DNA of 64,000 nucleotides. It comes from Hydrogenophilales bacterium. GTDB taxonomy: Bacteria; Pseudomonadota; Gammaproteobacteria; Burkholderiales; Thiobacillaceae. Positions 8,546 to 17,392 of this stretch are shown here, one piece after another (the stretch's first letter is position 1; the number at the start of each line of letters is the position of its first letter). Location: the NCBI GenBank assembly GCA_016703155.1, contig JADJCP010000001.1, positions 744,001-808,000 on the forward strand, given 5' to 3'. Made by a program: the position numbers and the translations under genes. Under the pieces are notes generated by a model. It was not told the origin of the DNA. It searched no databases and was given only the letters and a program-made list of their open reading frames with translations.

Positions 8546-9871
8546 ATGACATTTGATCGTCGCGAGTTTCTCAAGATTTCCGCCGGCGCAGGCGCCGTCG
8601 CCGTTGCCGGCCTGTCCGGTTGCGCGACCAGCGTTGCCAGCGCCCGTCCCAAGGTCGTCGTCGTCGGCGCCGGCTTTGGCGGCTCGACCTTTGCCCGCTA
8701 CCTGAAGATGTGGGAACCCAAGGCCGAGATCACCCTGATCGAGCCGAACGACAAGTTCACCTCATGCCCGTTCTCCAACACCGTGCTGGCCGGCATCAAC
8801 CAGATGGAAGACATCACCTTCGGTTACGACCATATCAAGAAGGTTGTCGATGCCTGGGTACAGGACACCGTCACCGCCATCGACACCACCAAGCGCATCG
8901 TCACCACGGCCGGCGGCAAGACCTTCGCCTATGATCGCCTGGTGCTGGCCGGCGGCATCGAACTGCTGTTCGACAAGGTGCAGGGCTACACTGCCGAAGC
9001 CCAAAAGACCATCAAGCATGCCTGGAAAGCCGGTCCAGATCAGACCGGAGTGTTGCGCAAGCAACTCGAAGCCATGCCCGATGGCGGCACCTTCGTCATG
9101 TCGGTGCCCATGGCCCCGTACCGCTGCCCCCCCGGCCCCTACGAGCGCGCCTGCATGGTCGCCACCTACTTCAAGAAGGCCAAGCCGAAGTCGAAGATCA
9201 TCGTCCTCGACGGTAACCCGGACATCGCCTCCAAGAAAGGCCTGTTCCTGGCCGCCTGGAAGAAGCATTACGGCTACGGCACCGATAACAGCATGATCGA
9301 TTACCGGCCGAACAACATGCCGCGAGCCGTCGACCCGGTGAAGATGATGGTCGGCACCGAATTCGACGACGTCAAGGGCGATGTCATCAACGTCGTGCCG
9401 CCGATGCAGGCCGCGTCGATCTGCGACCTGGCCGGTGTGCGTGTCGGTCTGGACGGCAAACCCGGCCCGTGGTGCGCCATCGACTATCGTACCTTCGAGT
9501 CGTTGACGGTGAAGAACGTCCATATCCTGGGCGACTCCACCCTGACCAACTTCCCGAAATCGGGCTCCGTGGCCAACAACACCGGCAAGATGTGCGCCTC
9601 CGCCATCGCCGAACTGTTGAACGGCCGCGAGCCGGATGCCGCGCCGGTCGTGACCAACACCTGCTATTCCGCCTCGTCTCCGGACACGGCGTTCCACGTG
9701 GCGACGGTGTTCCGCTATGGCGAAGGCAACAAGATGGTCGCTCAGAAGGGCGGTGGCGTTTCCAAGGAAGAAAGCGAACTCGAATTCGCTTACATGGAGT
9801 CCTGGGCGCACAACGTCTGGGCCGACACTCTGGGTCTGCCGGCGGACTACAAGTTCACCGCCAAGGGCTGA
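8546..9871 (+). CDS. fccB: Flavocytochrome c sulfide dehydrogenase flavoprotein subunit
   Basis: FccB oxidises sulfide to sulfur in the periplasm using FAD and passes electrons to FccA. The 441-residue protein opens with a twin-arginine signal (DRREFLKISAGAG), then an FAD-binding loop (VVGAGFGGSTFA, about residues 36-47), the TSCPFSN cysteine segment, the hallmark PYRCPPGPYERA motif near residue 190, and a C-terminal FCSD domain with NTCYS near residue 370. AGGAG precedes the start. A terminator closes the fccAB operon. Confidence 0.94.
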   Translation: MTFDRREFLKISAGAGAVAVAGLSGCATSVASARPKVVVVGAGFGGSTFARYLKMWEPKAEITLIEPNDKFTSCPFSNTVLAGINQMEDITFGYDHIKKVVDAWVQDTVTAIDTTKRIVTTAGGKTFAYDRLVLAGGIELLFDKVQGYTAEAQKTIKHAWKAGPDQTGVLRKQLEAMPDGGTFVMSVPMAPYRCPPGPYERACMVATYFKKAKPKSKIIVLDGNPDIASKKGLFLAAWKKHYGYGTDNSMIDYRPNNMPRAVDPVKMMVGTEFDDVKGDVINVVPPMQAASICDLAGVRVGLDGKPGPWCAIDYRTFESLTVKNVHILGDSTLTNFPKSGSVANNTGKMCASAIAELLNGREPDAAPVVTNTCYSASSPDTAFHVATVFRYGEGNKMVAQKGGGVSKEESELEFAYMESWAHNVWADTLGLPADYKFTAKG

Positions 9872-9890
9872 ACACGGCGCACGCTGACAA

Positions 9891-9916
9891 AGAGGGGCTT
9901 CGGCCCCTCTTTTTTA
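9891..9916 (+). terminator. Rho-independent terminator of fccAB
   Basis: The stem AGAGGGGC-TTCG-GCCCCTCT (9891-9910) has a UUCG-type tetraloop and is followed directly by a run of T. It lies 20 bases after the fccB stop and is a textbook intrinsic terminator. Confidence 0.93.
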
Positions 9917-9970
9917 TTGCCCTTCGGGAATCGAAGCGCCCGTCGTCCGGACACCGATCGATGCGCCGGA

Positions 9971-10738
9971 TCAGAGCTCGAAGATTTGGTCCTCATACAG
10001 TGCCCGTGCCGGCGGGTGCCCGAAACCGGTCGCGTTGATCTCGGCGAGTATGGCCTCTTCCTGACCGGGTTTGAGATGGCTGACCCAGATACGCGTTGCC
10101 GCCGCCAGGCCAACCAGATCCGGCGCCAGGGTTTGCGGGCAATAGTGCTTGGATAAGTGCGCAAGCTCCGCCAGGTCATTGGTGAACGAGGCCTCGACGA
10201 TCAAGTCGCCCAGGTCGGCACTGTTGGCGGCATATTCCCAGAGTGCCGGATGGCTTTCGGTATCGCCCGAAAAAATCAGGCTGGCCCGCGGCCCACGCAA
10301 GCGATACCCGACCGCGGGCACGGTATGGCTCGCGGGGATGGCGGTAATCTCGCGACCGCCCAAATAGATCGGCTCGCCAACACTGAGCGTTCGATATATC
10401 AGAAACGGGTGGTCCGGATTCGGGATGCGGCTGAAATCCGGCCAGATCAGCCAGTTGAATAGATGGCCGCGCAGGATGGCCAGGGTTTCCGGGGTCGCAT
10501 GCAGCGTGATCGGCCCGTCCCGCAGGCTGGACACGCTATCGAGCAGCAGCGGCAAGGCAAGGATGTGATCGAGGTGCGAGTGGGTCACGAAGACGTGGTC
10601 GATGCGCACCAGTTCTTCCAGGCCGAGACGCATGACGCCACTGCCGGCATCGATCAGGCAGTCGTCGTCGACCAACATCGAGGTGGTATGACGACCTCCG
10701 CCTATGCCTCCGGAACAACCCAAGACGCGCACGCGCAT
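9971..10738 (-). CDS. Cyclic-nucleotide phosphodiesterase-like metallo-beta-lactamase-fold protein
   Basis: A 255-residue metallo-beta-lactamase-fold hydrolase. The start at 10738 gives MRVRVLGCSGG, a typical N-terminus; an earlier start at 10834 would add an arginine-rich leader. The metal-binding motif THSHLDH is at residues 52-58, and further His/Asp ligands are seen in SHTVPAVGY, FSGDTE and WVSHLKPG. I recognise the family as one annotated as class II 3',5'-cyclic-nucleotide phosphodiesterases in betaproteobacteria. Its position ten bases downstream of an adenylate/guanylate cyclase supports that substrate. RNase Z-like activity is the alternative. Confidence 0.75.
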   Translation of the reverse strand: MRVRVLGCSGGIGGGRHTTSMLVDDDCLIDAGSGVMRLGLEELVRIDHVFVTHSHLDHILALPLLLDSVSSLRDGPITLHATPETLAILRGHLFNWLIWPDFSRIPNPDHPFLIYRTLSVGEPIYLGGREITAIPASHTVPAVGYRLRGPRASLIFSGDTESHPALWEYAANSADLGDLIVEASFTNDLAELAHLSKHYCPQTLAPDLVGLAAATRIWVSHLKPGQEEAILAEINATGFGHPPARALYEDQIFEL

Positions 10739-10748
10739 TCGCCGGCTC

Positions 10749-12980
10749 CTATTTACTGGTGTAAGTGTAGACGCCGTCCCAATCCGCCGCCGGCGGGTTG
10801 TCGCGGAAATGGCCGATGCGCTCCAGGTAAACATCGTAGAGCTTGCCCGGATCGCGGGATTTCAGGGCCAGCAGACGCGCTTCCGCGTCGGCCCAGTTCT
10901 TGTCGAGATACGCCTTGAGGACGGCCTCGAAGTCGCGCGCCTCATCCAGTACCGGTTCGGCGACTTCGCCGGCAACGCCCAGCGGCTGGTAGATGGCGAC
11001 GGATTTGTCCTTACCCTTTACCCGGACCCGGTCGACCAGGCGGAAAACGATGTCGGGGCAAGCCTCACGGGTGGCTTCGCCGACCAGCACGCCGACACCG
11101 TACTGACGCGTCAGCGCCTCCAGGCGCGAAGCCAGGTTCACGGCATCGGCCATGACCGTGTAGGCCATGCGGAACTCCGAGCCCATGTTGCCGACGCTCA
11201 TGCGCCCGGTGTTGACGCCGACGCCGATCCTGATCTCCGGCCAGCCATGCTCGACCAGGATCGGGTTCAGTTCCTGGAGCGTCGCCTGCATGGCCAGTCC
11301 GGTGAGTACGGCATCGCGCGCATGCCGCTCATCGCTCATCGGCGCCCCCCAGAAGGCCATGATGGCATCGCCGATGTATTTGTCGATGGTGCCGCGATTT
11401 TCCTGGATCAGCCGGGTCATGTGCGACAGGAAAACATTCAGCATCGCCGCCAGCTGCGAGGCCTCCAGACCCTCCGATATCGTCGTGAAACCAACGATAT
11501 CGGAGAACAGCACCGACATCTGTTTCGATTCGCCGCGCAGGCTGTAGCGCGCCGGGTCCTTGGCCATCTCGTCGACCAGTTCCGGCGGCACATACTGGCC
11601 GAACAGACGGGTGATCTGCGCCTTGGAACGGGCCTCGATGAAGAAACCATACGACATGTTCAGGACGAACAGGCCGAGTACCACCATCATCAGGGCCGCC
11701 AGCGGCAGTTGCATGTTCCAGGCCGACCAGGCGTAGAACACACCGCCGGTCACCGACAGCGCCGCCGCCAAGGTCGCCGCCGCCGACCACAGGGGGGTCA
11801 GGAACGGCAAGCTGACGGCCAGCGGCAAACCGATGGCCAGTAAAGCGATGATCTCAACACGACCGATGTTCACCGGTTCCCACTTGATGTTGCCGTCGAG
11901 GATGCCGGAGATCAGATTGGCGTGGATCTCTACGCCGGGAAAGACTTTCGAGATGGGCGTGACGCGCAGGTCCATGATGCCCGGCGCCGAAGAGCCGATC
12001 AGCACCGCGCGCCCCTCCAGGGTCGAGGCGGGTATTCGACCGTGTACGACATCGGTCGCGGAAACATAGCCGAAGGCGCCGGGCTTCCGATACGGCACCA
12101 TGGCCATGGCCTGGTTATCCAGGGGAATGCGCAGACCATCGACATCCAGCCCGGCAGGCTGCCAGCCCGTGCCGGCAACCGCCCGGGCGCGGGCGACCCC
12201 CATCGCCTGCTGCGTGGTCAGCAAGGCCAGCGGGCCATAACACTGTCCCTGGTAATCGATGGCCAGGGGCATGCGCCGGGCAACGCCGTCGAAATCCGCC
12301 TGCATGTTGAAATACGCCGCGCTTGCCGCCTTCTCCTGCAAGCGCGGCAGGTTGGCGTTGTAGCCGGTCGCCTTGAGCGGGTTGATGCCGAAATGGCGCA
12401 ATTCCGCGCAGGGGAACATGGCTACCGGCAGCTGCCCGACAACCTCGGGTTTGCTGGCATAGCTGAAGTAATAACCCAGCACCGACGGGCCGCCAGCGAG
12501 GGCTTCACCCAGGCGGGCATCGTAATCGAGCTTGGGCCGGATGCGCTCAAGGGTCTCGCGGAAGCTGGTTTCTCCAGCGAGGGTACTTTGCGCCAGGCGT
12601 TCCAGGACCGGTAGCCCGGAGCTTTGATCGGGCTCGGAGAAAATGATGTCGTAGCCAACCGCGGCCACACCGTATTGCTGGAACAGGCCGTCGGTAAGCG
12701 CCGCCATCCGGTCCCTGGGCCAGGGCCAGCGACCGATTTCCTTCAGGCTTTTCTCGTCGATATCGACAATGACAACACGCTCGTCGACCTGGGCCGGAGC
12801 GAACAGGCGCACCTTGAAGTCATACAGCGAGGCCTCCAGTTCCTGGACCAGGCTCAGGCCATAGATGCCGCCGACATGCCCGAGCAGCAGCAATAAGAGA
12901 GCGAAACCCATGGCGAACTGGCCGAGGGCGCGGCGCAGCCGCAGGGTCATGGCGGGCAGGGTGAGATGGGACATGGGCAT
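10749..12980 (-). CDS. CHASE2-domain class III adenylate/guanylate cyclase
   Basis: A 743-residue membrane receptor cyclase. An N-terminal helix (about residues 20-44) leads into a periplasmic CHASE2 sensor domain (about 50-340, with VVIVDIDEKSLKEIGRWPWPRD). Three membrane helices follow (about 350-435), then a cytoplasmic class III cyclase domain (about 485-670) with metal-binding Asp in VLFSDIVGFT and DKYIGDAIMAFWG. Whether it makes cAMP or cGMP cannot be read off safely. The adjacent phosphodiesterase-like gene and the GAF/HD-GYP gene upstream form a minus-strand signalling cluster. Confidence 0.92.
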   Translation of the reverse strand: MPMSHLTLPAMTLRLRRALGQFAMGFALLLLLLGHVGGIYGLSLVQELEASLYDFKVRLFAPAQVDERVVIVDIDEKSLKEIGRWPWPRDRMAALTDGLFQQYGVAAVGYDIIFSEPDQSSGLPVLERLAQSTLAGETSFRETLERIRPKLDYDARLGEALAGGPSVLGYYFSYASKPEVVGQLPVAMFPCAELRHFGINPLKATGYNANLPRLQEKAASAAYFNMQADFDGVARRMPLAIDYQGQCYGPLALLTTQQAMGVARARAVAGTGWQPAGLDVDGLRIPLDNQAMAMVPYRKPGAFGYVSATDVVHGRIPASTLEGRAVLIGSSAPGIMDLRVTPISKVFPGVEIHANLISGILDGNIKWEPVNIGRVEIIALLAIGLPLAVSLPFLTPLWSAAATLAAALSVTGGVFYAWSAWNMQLPLAALMMVVLGLFVLNMSYGFFIEARSKAQITRLFGQYVPPELVDEMAKDPARYSLRGESKQMSVLFSDIVGFTTISEGLEASQLAAMLNVFLSHMTRLIQENRGTIDKYIGDAIMAFWGAPMSDERHARDAVLTGLAMQATLQELNPILVEHGWPEIRIGVGVNTGRMSVGNMGSEFRMAYTVMADAVNLASRLEALTRQYGVGVLVGEATREACPDIVFRLVDRVRVKGKDKSVAIYQPLGVAGEVAEPVLDEARDFEAVLKAYLDKNWADAEARLLALKSRDPGKLYDVYLERIGHFRDNPPAADWDGVYTYTSK

Positions 12981-13001
12981 GGCGCTCGTATTATAAGTAC
13001 G

Positions 13002-14597
13002 TCATGGGTGGTAACCAGGAATCTGAGCCTCATCCGGTTCGTCGATCTGTTCGGGCTCCAGATAACGTTCGGCATAGCGCAGATACACCCGCTCCCTGAT
13101 GAATACATCGAACAGGTCGGGATCGATATGCTTGTCGAGCTTCATCCGCCCCAGAATGGCCAATGCCTCGGACAAGGTCTTTCCCTTCTTATAGGGGCGG
13201 TCGCGCGCGGTGAGCGCTTCAAATACATCGGCGATCGCCATGATGCGCGCCGGTATCGACATTTGCTCGCCGGTCAGGCCGCGCGGGTAACCCTTGCCGT
13301 CGATGCGCTCATGGTGACCGCCGGCATACTCCGGGACATGACTCAGGTGCTTTGGCCAGGGCAAGGCTTCGAGCATGCGCAGGGTGGCGTCGATGTGGTG
13401 GTTGATGACGGCGCGCTCGTCGGACGACAGGGTGCCGCGTTCGATGCACAGCTTGTCGACTTCCTCCTCGCTCAACAGTGGCACGGTCGCGCCACTCGGG
13501 TCTTGCCATCGGTAGCGGTCCGCAATGGCGCGAATCCGTGCCAGCTCGTCCGCGCCCATGGCCTCGCCACCGACATTGGCCTGACGCAGCAGATCAAGTT
13601 CGCTATCGAGGCGCGCGCAAATCTCCCGATGGCGTGTCTCCAACGCCGTTCCGGAGACGCCCGCTTCGAGCAGCTCGATGCGGGCGTCGCGTTTCAGCAC
13701 CTCGAAGCGCGTATCCACGAGATGGATGCGGTCGTGGATGGCTTCCAGCTTGGTGGCCTTGTCGACCACGTGGACCGGGGTGGTGATCTTGCCGCAATCG
13801 TGCATGAGGGCGGCCAGATCCAGTTCACGGCGCATCGCATCGGCGAGGACGAAGTCCTTGAACGGACCGGACGTGCTCCGGTCGACAGCCTCCGCGAGCA
13901 TCATGGTGAGGGGTGGCACCCGCTGGCAGTGGCCGTGGGTGTAGTGCGATTTCTCGTCGAGGGCGATGTTGATGACCTTGATGAAGGCGAAAAACAGATC
14001 TTCCAGACGGTCGATCAATCGCCGGTTGTCGAGCACCACGGCGGCCTGCGAAGCGAGCGACTCGACCAGGTATTGATCGTCCCGATCGAACACCGTGACG
14101 ACGCCCGTGCCCTTGTCGATGGCATTGATCAGCTGCAATACGCCGATCACCTCCGCTTCATGGTTGATGAGCGGCACCGTCAGAAAAGACTGCGAGCGAT
14201 AGTTGTTGTGGGCATCGAAACGGCGCGTCCCGGAGAAATCGAATTCGGTTGAGCTATAGGCATCGGTCAGATTGATCGTCCGCTTCTGATTGGCCGCCGC
14301 CGTGGCCACGGTGCCAAGATTGGGGGAACCATCGGAATCAACCAGAGGAATCGGCTCCACGGACAGGGCGTCGCCATGCGCACCGCCAAGCTCGAAGCCC
14401 AGGGAGCGGTTGCGGCTGATGGAAAAATTCAGGCGGCCCGCATCGACCAGATACAGGGTACCGCCGTCGGCCTGGGTGAGGTCCATGGCGGCGTCGAGGA
14501 TGCGACCGAGGATGCGCTTGACGTCGTTCTGCCCGGATAGGTCGATGCCGATCGAGATCAACTGTTCCAAGCGCGCCAGCAAAGATCCATGCCACAT
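13002..14597 (-). CDS. GAF and HD-GYP domain c-di-GMP phosphodiesterase
   Basis: A 531-residue cytoplasmic protein with an N-terminal GAF sensor domain (about residues 15-190) and a C-terminal HD-GYP domain. The catalytic HD pair appears as LMHDCGKITTP near residue 265, and the GYP signature as GGHHERIDGKGYPRGLTGEQ near residue 420, followed by ARIMAIADVFEAL. The HD and GYP residues are present, so c-di-GMP hydrolysis is likely. An insertion of roughly 90 residues separates the two halves. It lies 21 bases from the cyclase and two from the M48 protease gene, so co-transcription is plausible. Confidence 0.92.
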   Translation of the reverse strand: MWHGSLLARLEQLISIGIDLSGQNDVKRILGRILDAAMDLTQADGGTLYLVDAGRLNFSISRNRSLGFELGGAHGDALSVEPIPLVDSDGSPNLGTVATAAANQKRTINLTDAYSSTEFDFSGTRRFDAHNNYRSQSFLTVPLINHEAEVIGVLQLINAIDKGTGVVTVFDRDDQYLVESLASQAAVVLDNRRLIDRLEDLFFAFIKVINIALDEKSHYTHGHCQRVPPLTMMLAEAVDRSTSGPFKDFVLADAMRRELDLAALMHDCGKITTPVHVVDKATKLEAIHDRIHLVDTRFEVLKRDARIELLEAGVSGTALETRHREICARLDSELDLLRQANVGGEAMGADELARIRAIADRYRWQDPSGATVPLLSEEEVDKLCIERGTLSSDERAVINHHIDATLRMLEALPWPKHLSHVPEYAGGHHERIDGKGYPRGLTGEQMSIPARIMAIADVFEALTARDRPYKKGKTLSEALAILGRMKLDKHIDPDLFDVFIRERVYLRYAERYLEPEQIDEPDEAQIPGYHP

Positions 14598-14599
14598 CG

Positions 14600-15499
14600 C
14601 TATTTCAACCGGTAAAAGCGGGATTCCAATGTCGCGCCCTCGGTCAGGGCGTCGAAGCGCGTCCCGACCGCCTCGGCAAGCTGATTGAACCGGGCGTCCG
14701 GATGGGGATGGGTCTTGAACAGCAAGGCGACGCGGTCATCTTTTTCCGAGAAATGGCCGATCTCCTGCAACACCAGGGGCAGGCCATAGGCATCGTAGCC
14801 GCCGCGCGCGGCCAGCACCATGCCAATACGGTCGGCCTCGAACTCGGAGGACTTATCCAGACTGCGCGCTGCCACCTCGGCACCACGACCGATGATGCTT
14901 TGCAAGCGTTCATGCTCGTCCGACACCTGCTTGCCAAGCGCGCCGGACAGCGAGGCCAGCAACTGGCTGCGCTGCAGCAGCTTGACATGATGACGGCTCA
15001 TAACGTGGCCAATCTCGTGGCCGAGGACCCCGGCCAGTTCGGCCTCGTTGTTGAGGCGACGATACAAGCCCTTGGTCACCATGACATAGCCGCCGGGCGC
15101 GGCAAAGGCATTGACATCCTCGCTCTCGATCACACCGAAACGCCAATCCAGGTCGGGACGTTCACTTTGGCTGGCGACCCAGCGGCCGACCTGATTGATG
15201 TAGCGTTGCAAGCCGTCATCGGGCACCAGCGGCGCGACACCCAGTAAATTGCCGATGATACGTTCGCCCAGTTGGTGCTCCTGCTGGGTGCTCATCTTGC
15301 CGGCCAGCAAGGCCTGCAACAAACGCTCGGCGGACGACTCGGATTGAGGTTTTGTGGCGTCTTCCGGTGGTTTCGCGGGCTCGGTTCTCTGCGGCGGGGT
15401 GCCGAAAGCCAGGCGCAAAGGCTGGCCGTCATTCAGTCCGGCGGCCATAAGCCAAGCGGGCACCAGACTCAAGACGATCAACATCGACAGACGGGTCAT
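14600..15499 (-). CDS. M48-family periplasmic zinc metalloprotease
   Basis: A protein of about 299 residues with a signal peptide (MTRLSMLIVLSLVPAWLMA) and the zinc-binding HEIGH motif in LGHEIGHVMSRHH, with the third ligand in the SSEFEADRIGM segment. This is the BepA/YfgC-like M48 core without clear TPR repeats; such proteins act in outer-membrane protein quality control. The start at 15499 is chosen for the signal peptide and because it lies one base after the upstream stop (TGA-G-ATG), implying coupled translation with the SH3 gene. Confidence 0.9.
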   Translation of the reverse strand: MTRLSMLIVLSLVPAWLMAAGLNDGQPLRLAFGTPPQRTEPAKPPEDATKPQSESSAERLLQALLAGKMSTQQEHQLGERIIGNLLGVAPLVPDDGLQRYINQVGRWVASQSERPDLDWRFGVIESEDVNAFAAPGGYVMVTKGLYRRLNNEAELAGVLGHEIGHVMSRHHVKLLQRSQLLASLSGALGKQVSDEHERLQSIIGRGAEVAARSLDKSSEFEADRIGMVLAARGGYDAYGLPLVLQEIGHFSEKDDRVALLFKTHPHPDARFNQLAEAVGTRFDALTEGATLESRFYRLK

Positions 15500-15500
15500 C

Positions 15501-16061
15501 TCATTGCCCTCCGAAAACATCGAGACCGCCAAACGTGTTCTGTGGTGGTGCCGGCAGGTAGGCCAGGCTGCGCGCGGTCAACCCCGCCTGAGCGGCGAAG
15601 GCCATGGCGTCAGCCTTGACGCTGGCATGTCGCTCCAGCTGTTCGAGTTGTTTGGCATCGAACTTGGCGGCGCTCAAGTCCACCAGATCGAGACCGCGCA
15701 GACCCGAGGTCGCGGTAATCGAGCCGGTATCGTGCGGCGAATTCGCGGCGTTTTCGGCGCTCCCCAGGCTACCCTGGTAATCCGTCCGGCTCGCGGGCCC
15801 GCGCCGCACCGAGAGCAGGCGCACCCAGCCGCTGACCGTGCCCAGTTGAATCTGGGTCCAGCCACCGCGTCTGGCGAGTACATTGATTATTTTGCCCTTC
15901 TTGGCCAGCGCTACCTTGGTAGCACTAACCCCGGCGGCAGCACGCATATCGTCGTCGCGCAGCATAACGCCGGTCACGGCCTCGGCCCGCGCCGAGGCCA
16001 GCGCCAGGCCGATCAGCAAACCACCCCGAAGCAATTCAGTTAGCATCATCCACTCTTTCAT
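15501..16061 (-). CDS. Secreted SH3-domain protein
   Basis: A protein of about 186 residues with an N-terminal signal sequence (MLTELLRGGLLIGLALASARA) and a bacterial SH3 domain (about residues 30-85, including KKGKIINVLARRGGWTQIQ and GWVRLLSVR). The rest is polar with no recognised motif. A longer frame begins at 16103, but the ATG at 16061 fits better. The stop lies one base before the M48 protease start. SH3b domains often bind cell-wall material, so a shared envelope role with the protease is inferred. Confidence 0.75.
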   Translation of the reverse strand: MKEWMMLTELLRGGLLIGLALASARAEAVTGVMLRDDDMRAAAGVSATKVALAKKGKIINVLARRGGWTQIQLGTVSGWVRLLSVRRGPASRTDYQGSLGSAENAANSPHDTGSITATSGLRGLDLVDLSAAKFDAKQLEQLERHASVKADAMAFAAQAGLTARSLAYLPAPPQNTFGGLDVFGGQ

Positions 16062-16151
16062 CAAGGCCGGACAGGATAGACCGACCCTACGGCGCGCAAG
16101 CATGGATAATACGGAATCATCCGGGGCCGATCATAGCGATATGATTCACAT

Positions 16152-16955
16152 ATGACGATGCTTGAAGCCATCAACGGCTATCTGACCCGCCGGGGCGCGA
16201 CGACACTCGCCTGGCTGGGCGGCTGGGCGAGCCTGATCGGTTTCGCCGCCAGCGCCCTGATCCATGCCGTGACGCCGTCGACCTACAACAGCGCGACACG
16301 CTCCGTCGTGGCGAAGCAGATTTATTTCACCGCCTGGCAGATTCTCCCCGGGTTCTCCCTGTTCGCCACCCTGCTGAGCTTCGTCATCATCCGCATTGTC
16401 GTCTCGACGGCGCGCGATTTCGGCCTCTCCGACTATGCACTGGAAACCGTCATCCGGGTTCTGGTCCTGGAACTGCTGCCGCTCATCACCGCCCTGTTCA
16501 TCGCCTTGCGCTCCAGCGCCGCCATCAATACCGAGGTGGCGCTGATGAACGTGCACAACGAGATCAAGGCCCTGGAGGACGTCGGCGTCGACTCGATGCG
16601 TTTCGAGTTCATTCCGCGCGTCATCGGCGGGACGATCTCGGTCCTGGCCCTCTCGGCGGTCCGCGGCGTCATCGCCCTGGCCCTCGCCTATCTGGTCGTC
16701 TACGGCGCGCAATTCTGGAATTTCGCGGCGTTTTCCCTGGTGGTCAGCAAGGTATTCAGTCTGCCGATCCTGCTTGGGCTATCGTTGAAAGTCTTCATGT
16801 TCGGCCTGGCGGTCACCGTCATTCCAATTTCCGAAGGCCTGCGTGCACCGCAAAAGCTCTTCTTCGTGCCCATCGCCGTTTTGCGCGGCATGGTGCGTCT
16901 GTTCTTCGTGCTCATGCTCATCGAGGTGGCGTCATTAGCGATCAAGTACATCTGA
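16152..16955 (+). CDS. MlaE-family lipid ABC transporter permease
   Basis: A 267-residue MlaE/Ttg2B-type permease with five or six membrane helices and the family features around the EVALMNVHNEIKALEDVGVDS segment (about residues 130-155). It should form the membrane core of an MCE-type lipid transporter between inner and outer membranes. It opens a four-gene plus-strand operon: permease, ATPase-like protein, MCE protein, lipoprotein. Its TGA stop overlaps the probable CTG start of the next gene. An alternative start lies two codons downstream. Confidence 0.9.
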   Translation: MTMLEAINGYLTRRGATTLAWLGGWASLIGFAASALIHAVTPSTYNSATRSVVAKQIYFTAWQILPGFSLFATLLSFVIIRIVVSTARDFGLSDYALETVIRVLVLELLPLITALFIALRSSAAINTEVALMNVHNEIKALEDVGVDSMRFEFIPRVIGGTISVLALSAVRGVIALALAYLVVYGAQFWNFAAFSLVVSKVFSLPILLGLSLKVFMFGLAVTVIPISEGLRAPQKLFFVPIAVLRGMVRLFFVLMLIEVASLAIKYI

Positions 16956-17392
16956 AGTGGGTCGCCGGCGACGCCGAGCGGCGTGCGCTGATCGAGGCCA
17001 ACCCGGAGTCGGCGCTGGTTTCCGATGGCCTGCCGCTGCGCGCCAACCTCTCCGTCCTGGAAAACATCGCCATCGTCCCGCAGTACCGGCAAAACATGCG
17101 CTATGCCGACGCCGCCGATCTGGCCTGGGGACTGCTGGCGCTGCTCGGACGTACCGAGGCCGCATTCAAGCGCGATCCGGACCTGGATTACGAGGCGCGC
17201 TTCATCGCCAAACTCTTGCGCGCCGTGATCCTGACACCGCCTATAATCCTGATCGACCGACCGGCGCAGATGTTGCCGGACACCCATTACCCTCCCTTCC
17301 TGGACACGACCCTCGCGGCCCTGGAAGGACATTTCGAACAGTGCTGGATCGTCGACTATCCATGGAACGAGCCCCTGTACGCGCCCCGCTGA
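16952..17392 (+). CDS. Degenerate ABC-ATPase-like subunit lacking Walker A
   Basis: An open frame fills the ATPase position of this MCE operon but codes for only about 147 residues. I see an ABC-like middle (LRANLSVLENIAIVPQY), a region where the LSGGQ signature would be but which reads LDYEARFIAKLLRAVI, and a Walker-B-like strand PPIILIDRP in which the usual DEP is DRP. No Walker A loop is present in this frame or just upstream. No ATG occurs near the 5' end. CTG at 16952 in a CTGA overlap with the permease stop is the best start, and an internal ATG is at 17096. It overlaps the MCE gene by 31 bases. Confidence 0.6.
   Translation: MKWVAGDAERRALIEANPESALVSDGLPLRANLSVLENIAIVPQYRQNMRYADAADLAWGLLALLGRTEAAFKRDPDLDYEARFIAKLLRAVILTPPIILIDRPAQMLPDTHYPPFLDTTLAALEGHFEQCWIVDYPWNEPLYAPR

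Noticed and set aside
13002..14252. Plus-strand open frame opposite the HD-GYP gene (428 codons)
   Set aside because: The minus-strand gene has clear GAF and HD-GYP motifs; the plus-strand frame has none.
16957..17361. N-terminal extension of the MlaD frame, making a 460-residue protein
   Set aside because: The extra 135 residues are Arg/Pro-rich shadow sequence of the ATPase-like frame. The ATG at 17362 gives a normal membrane-anchored MCE protein.
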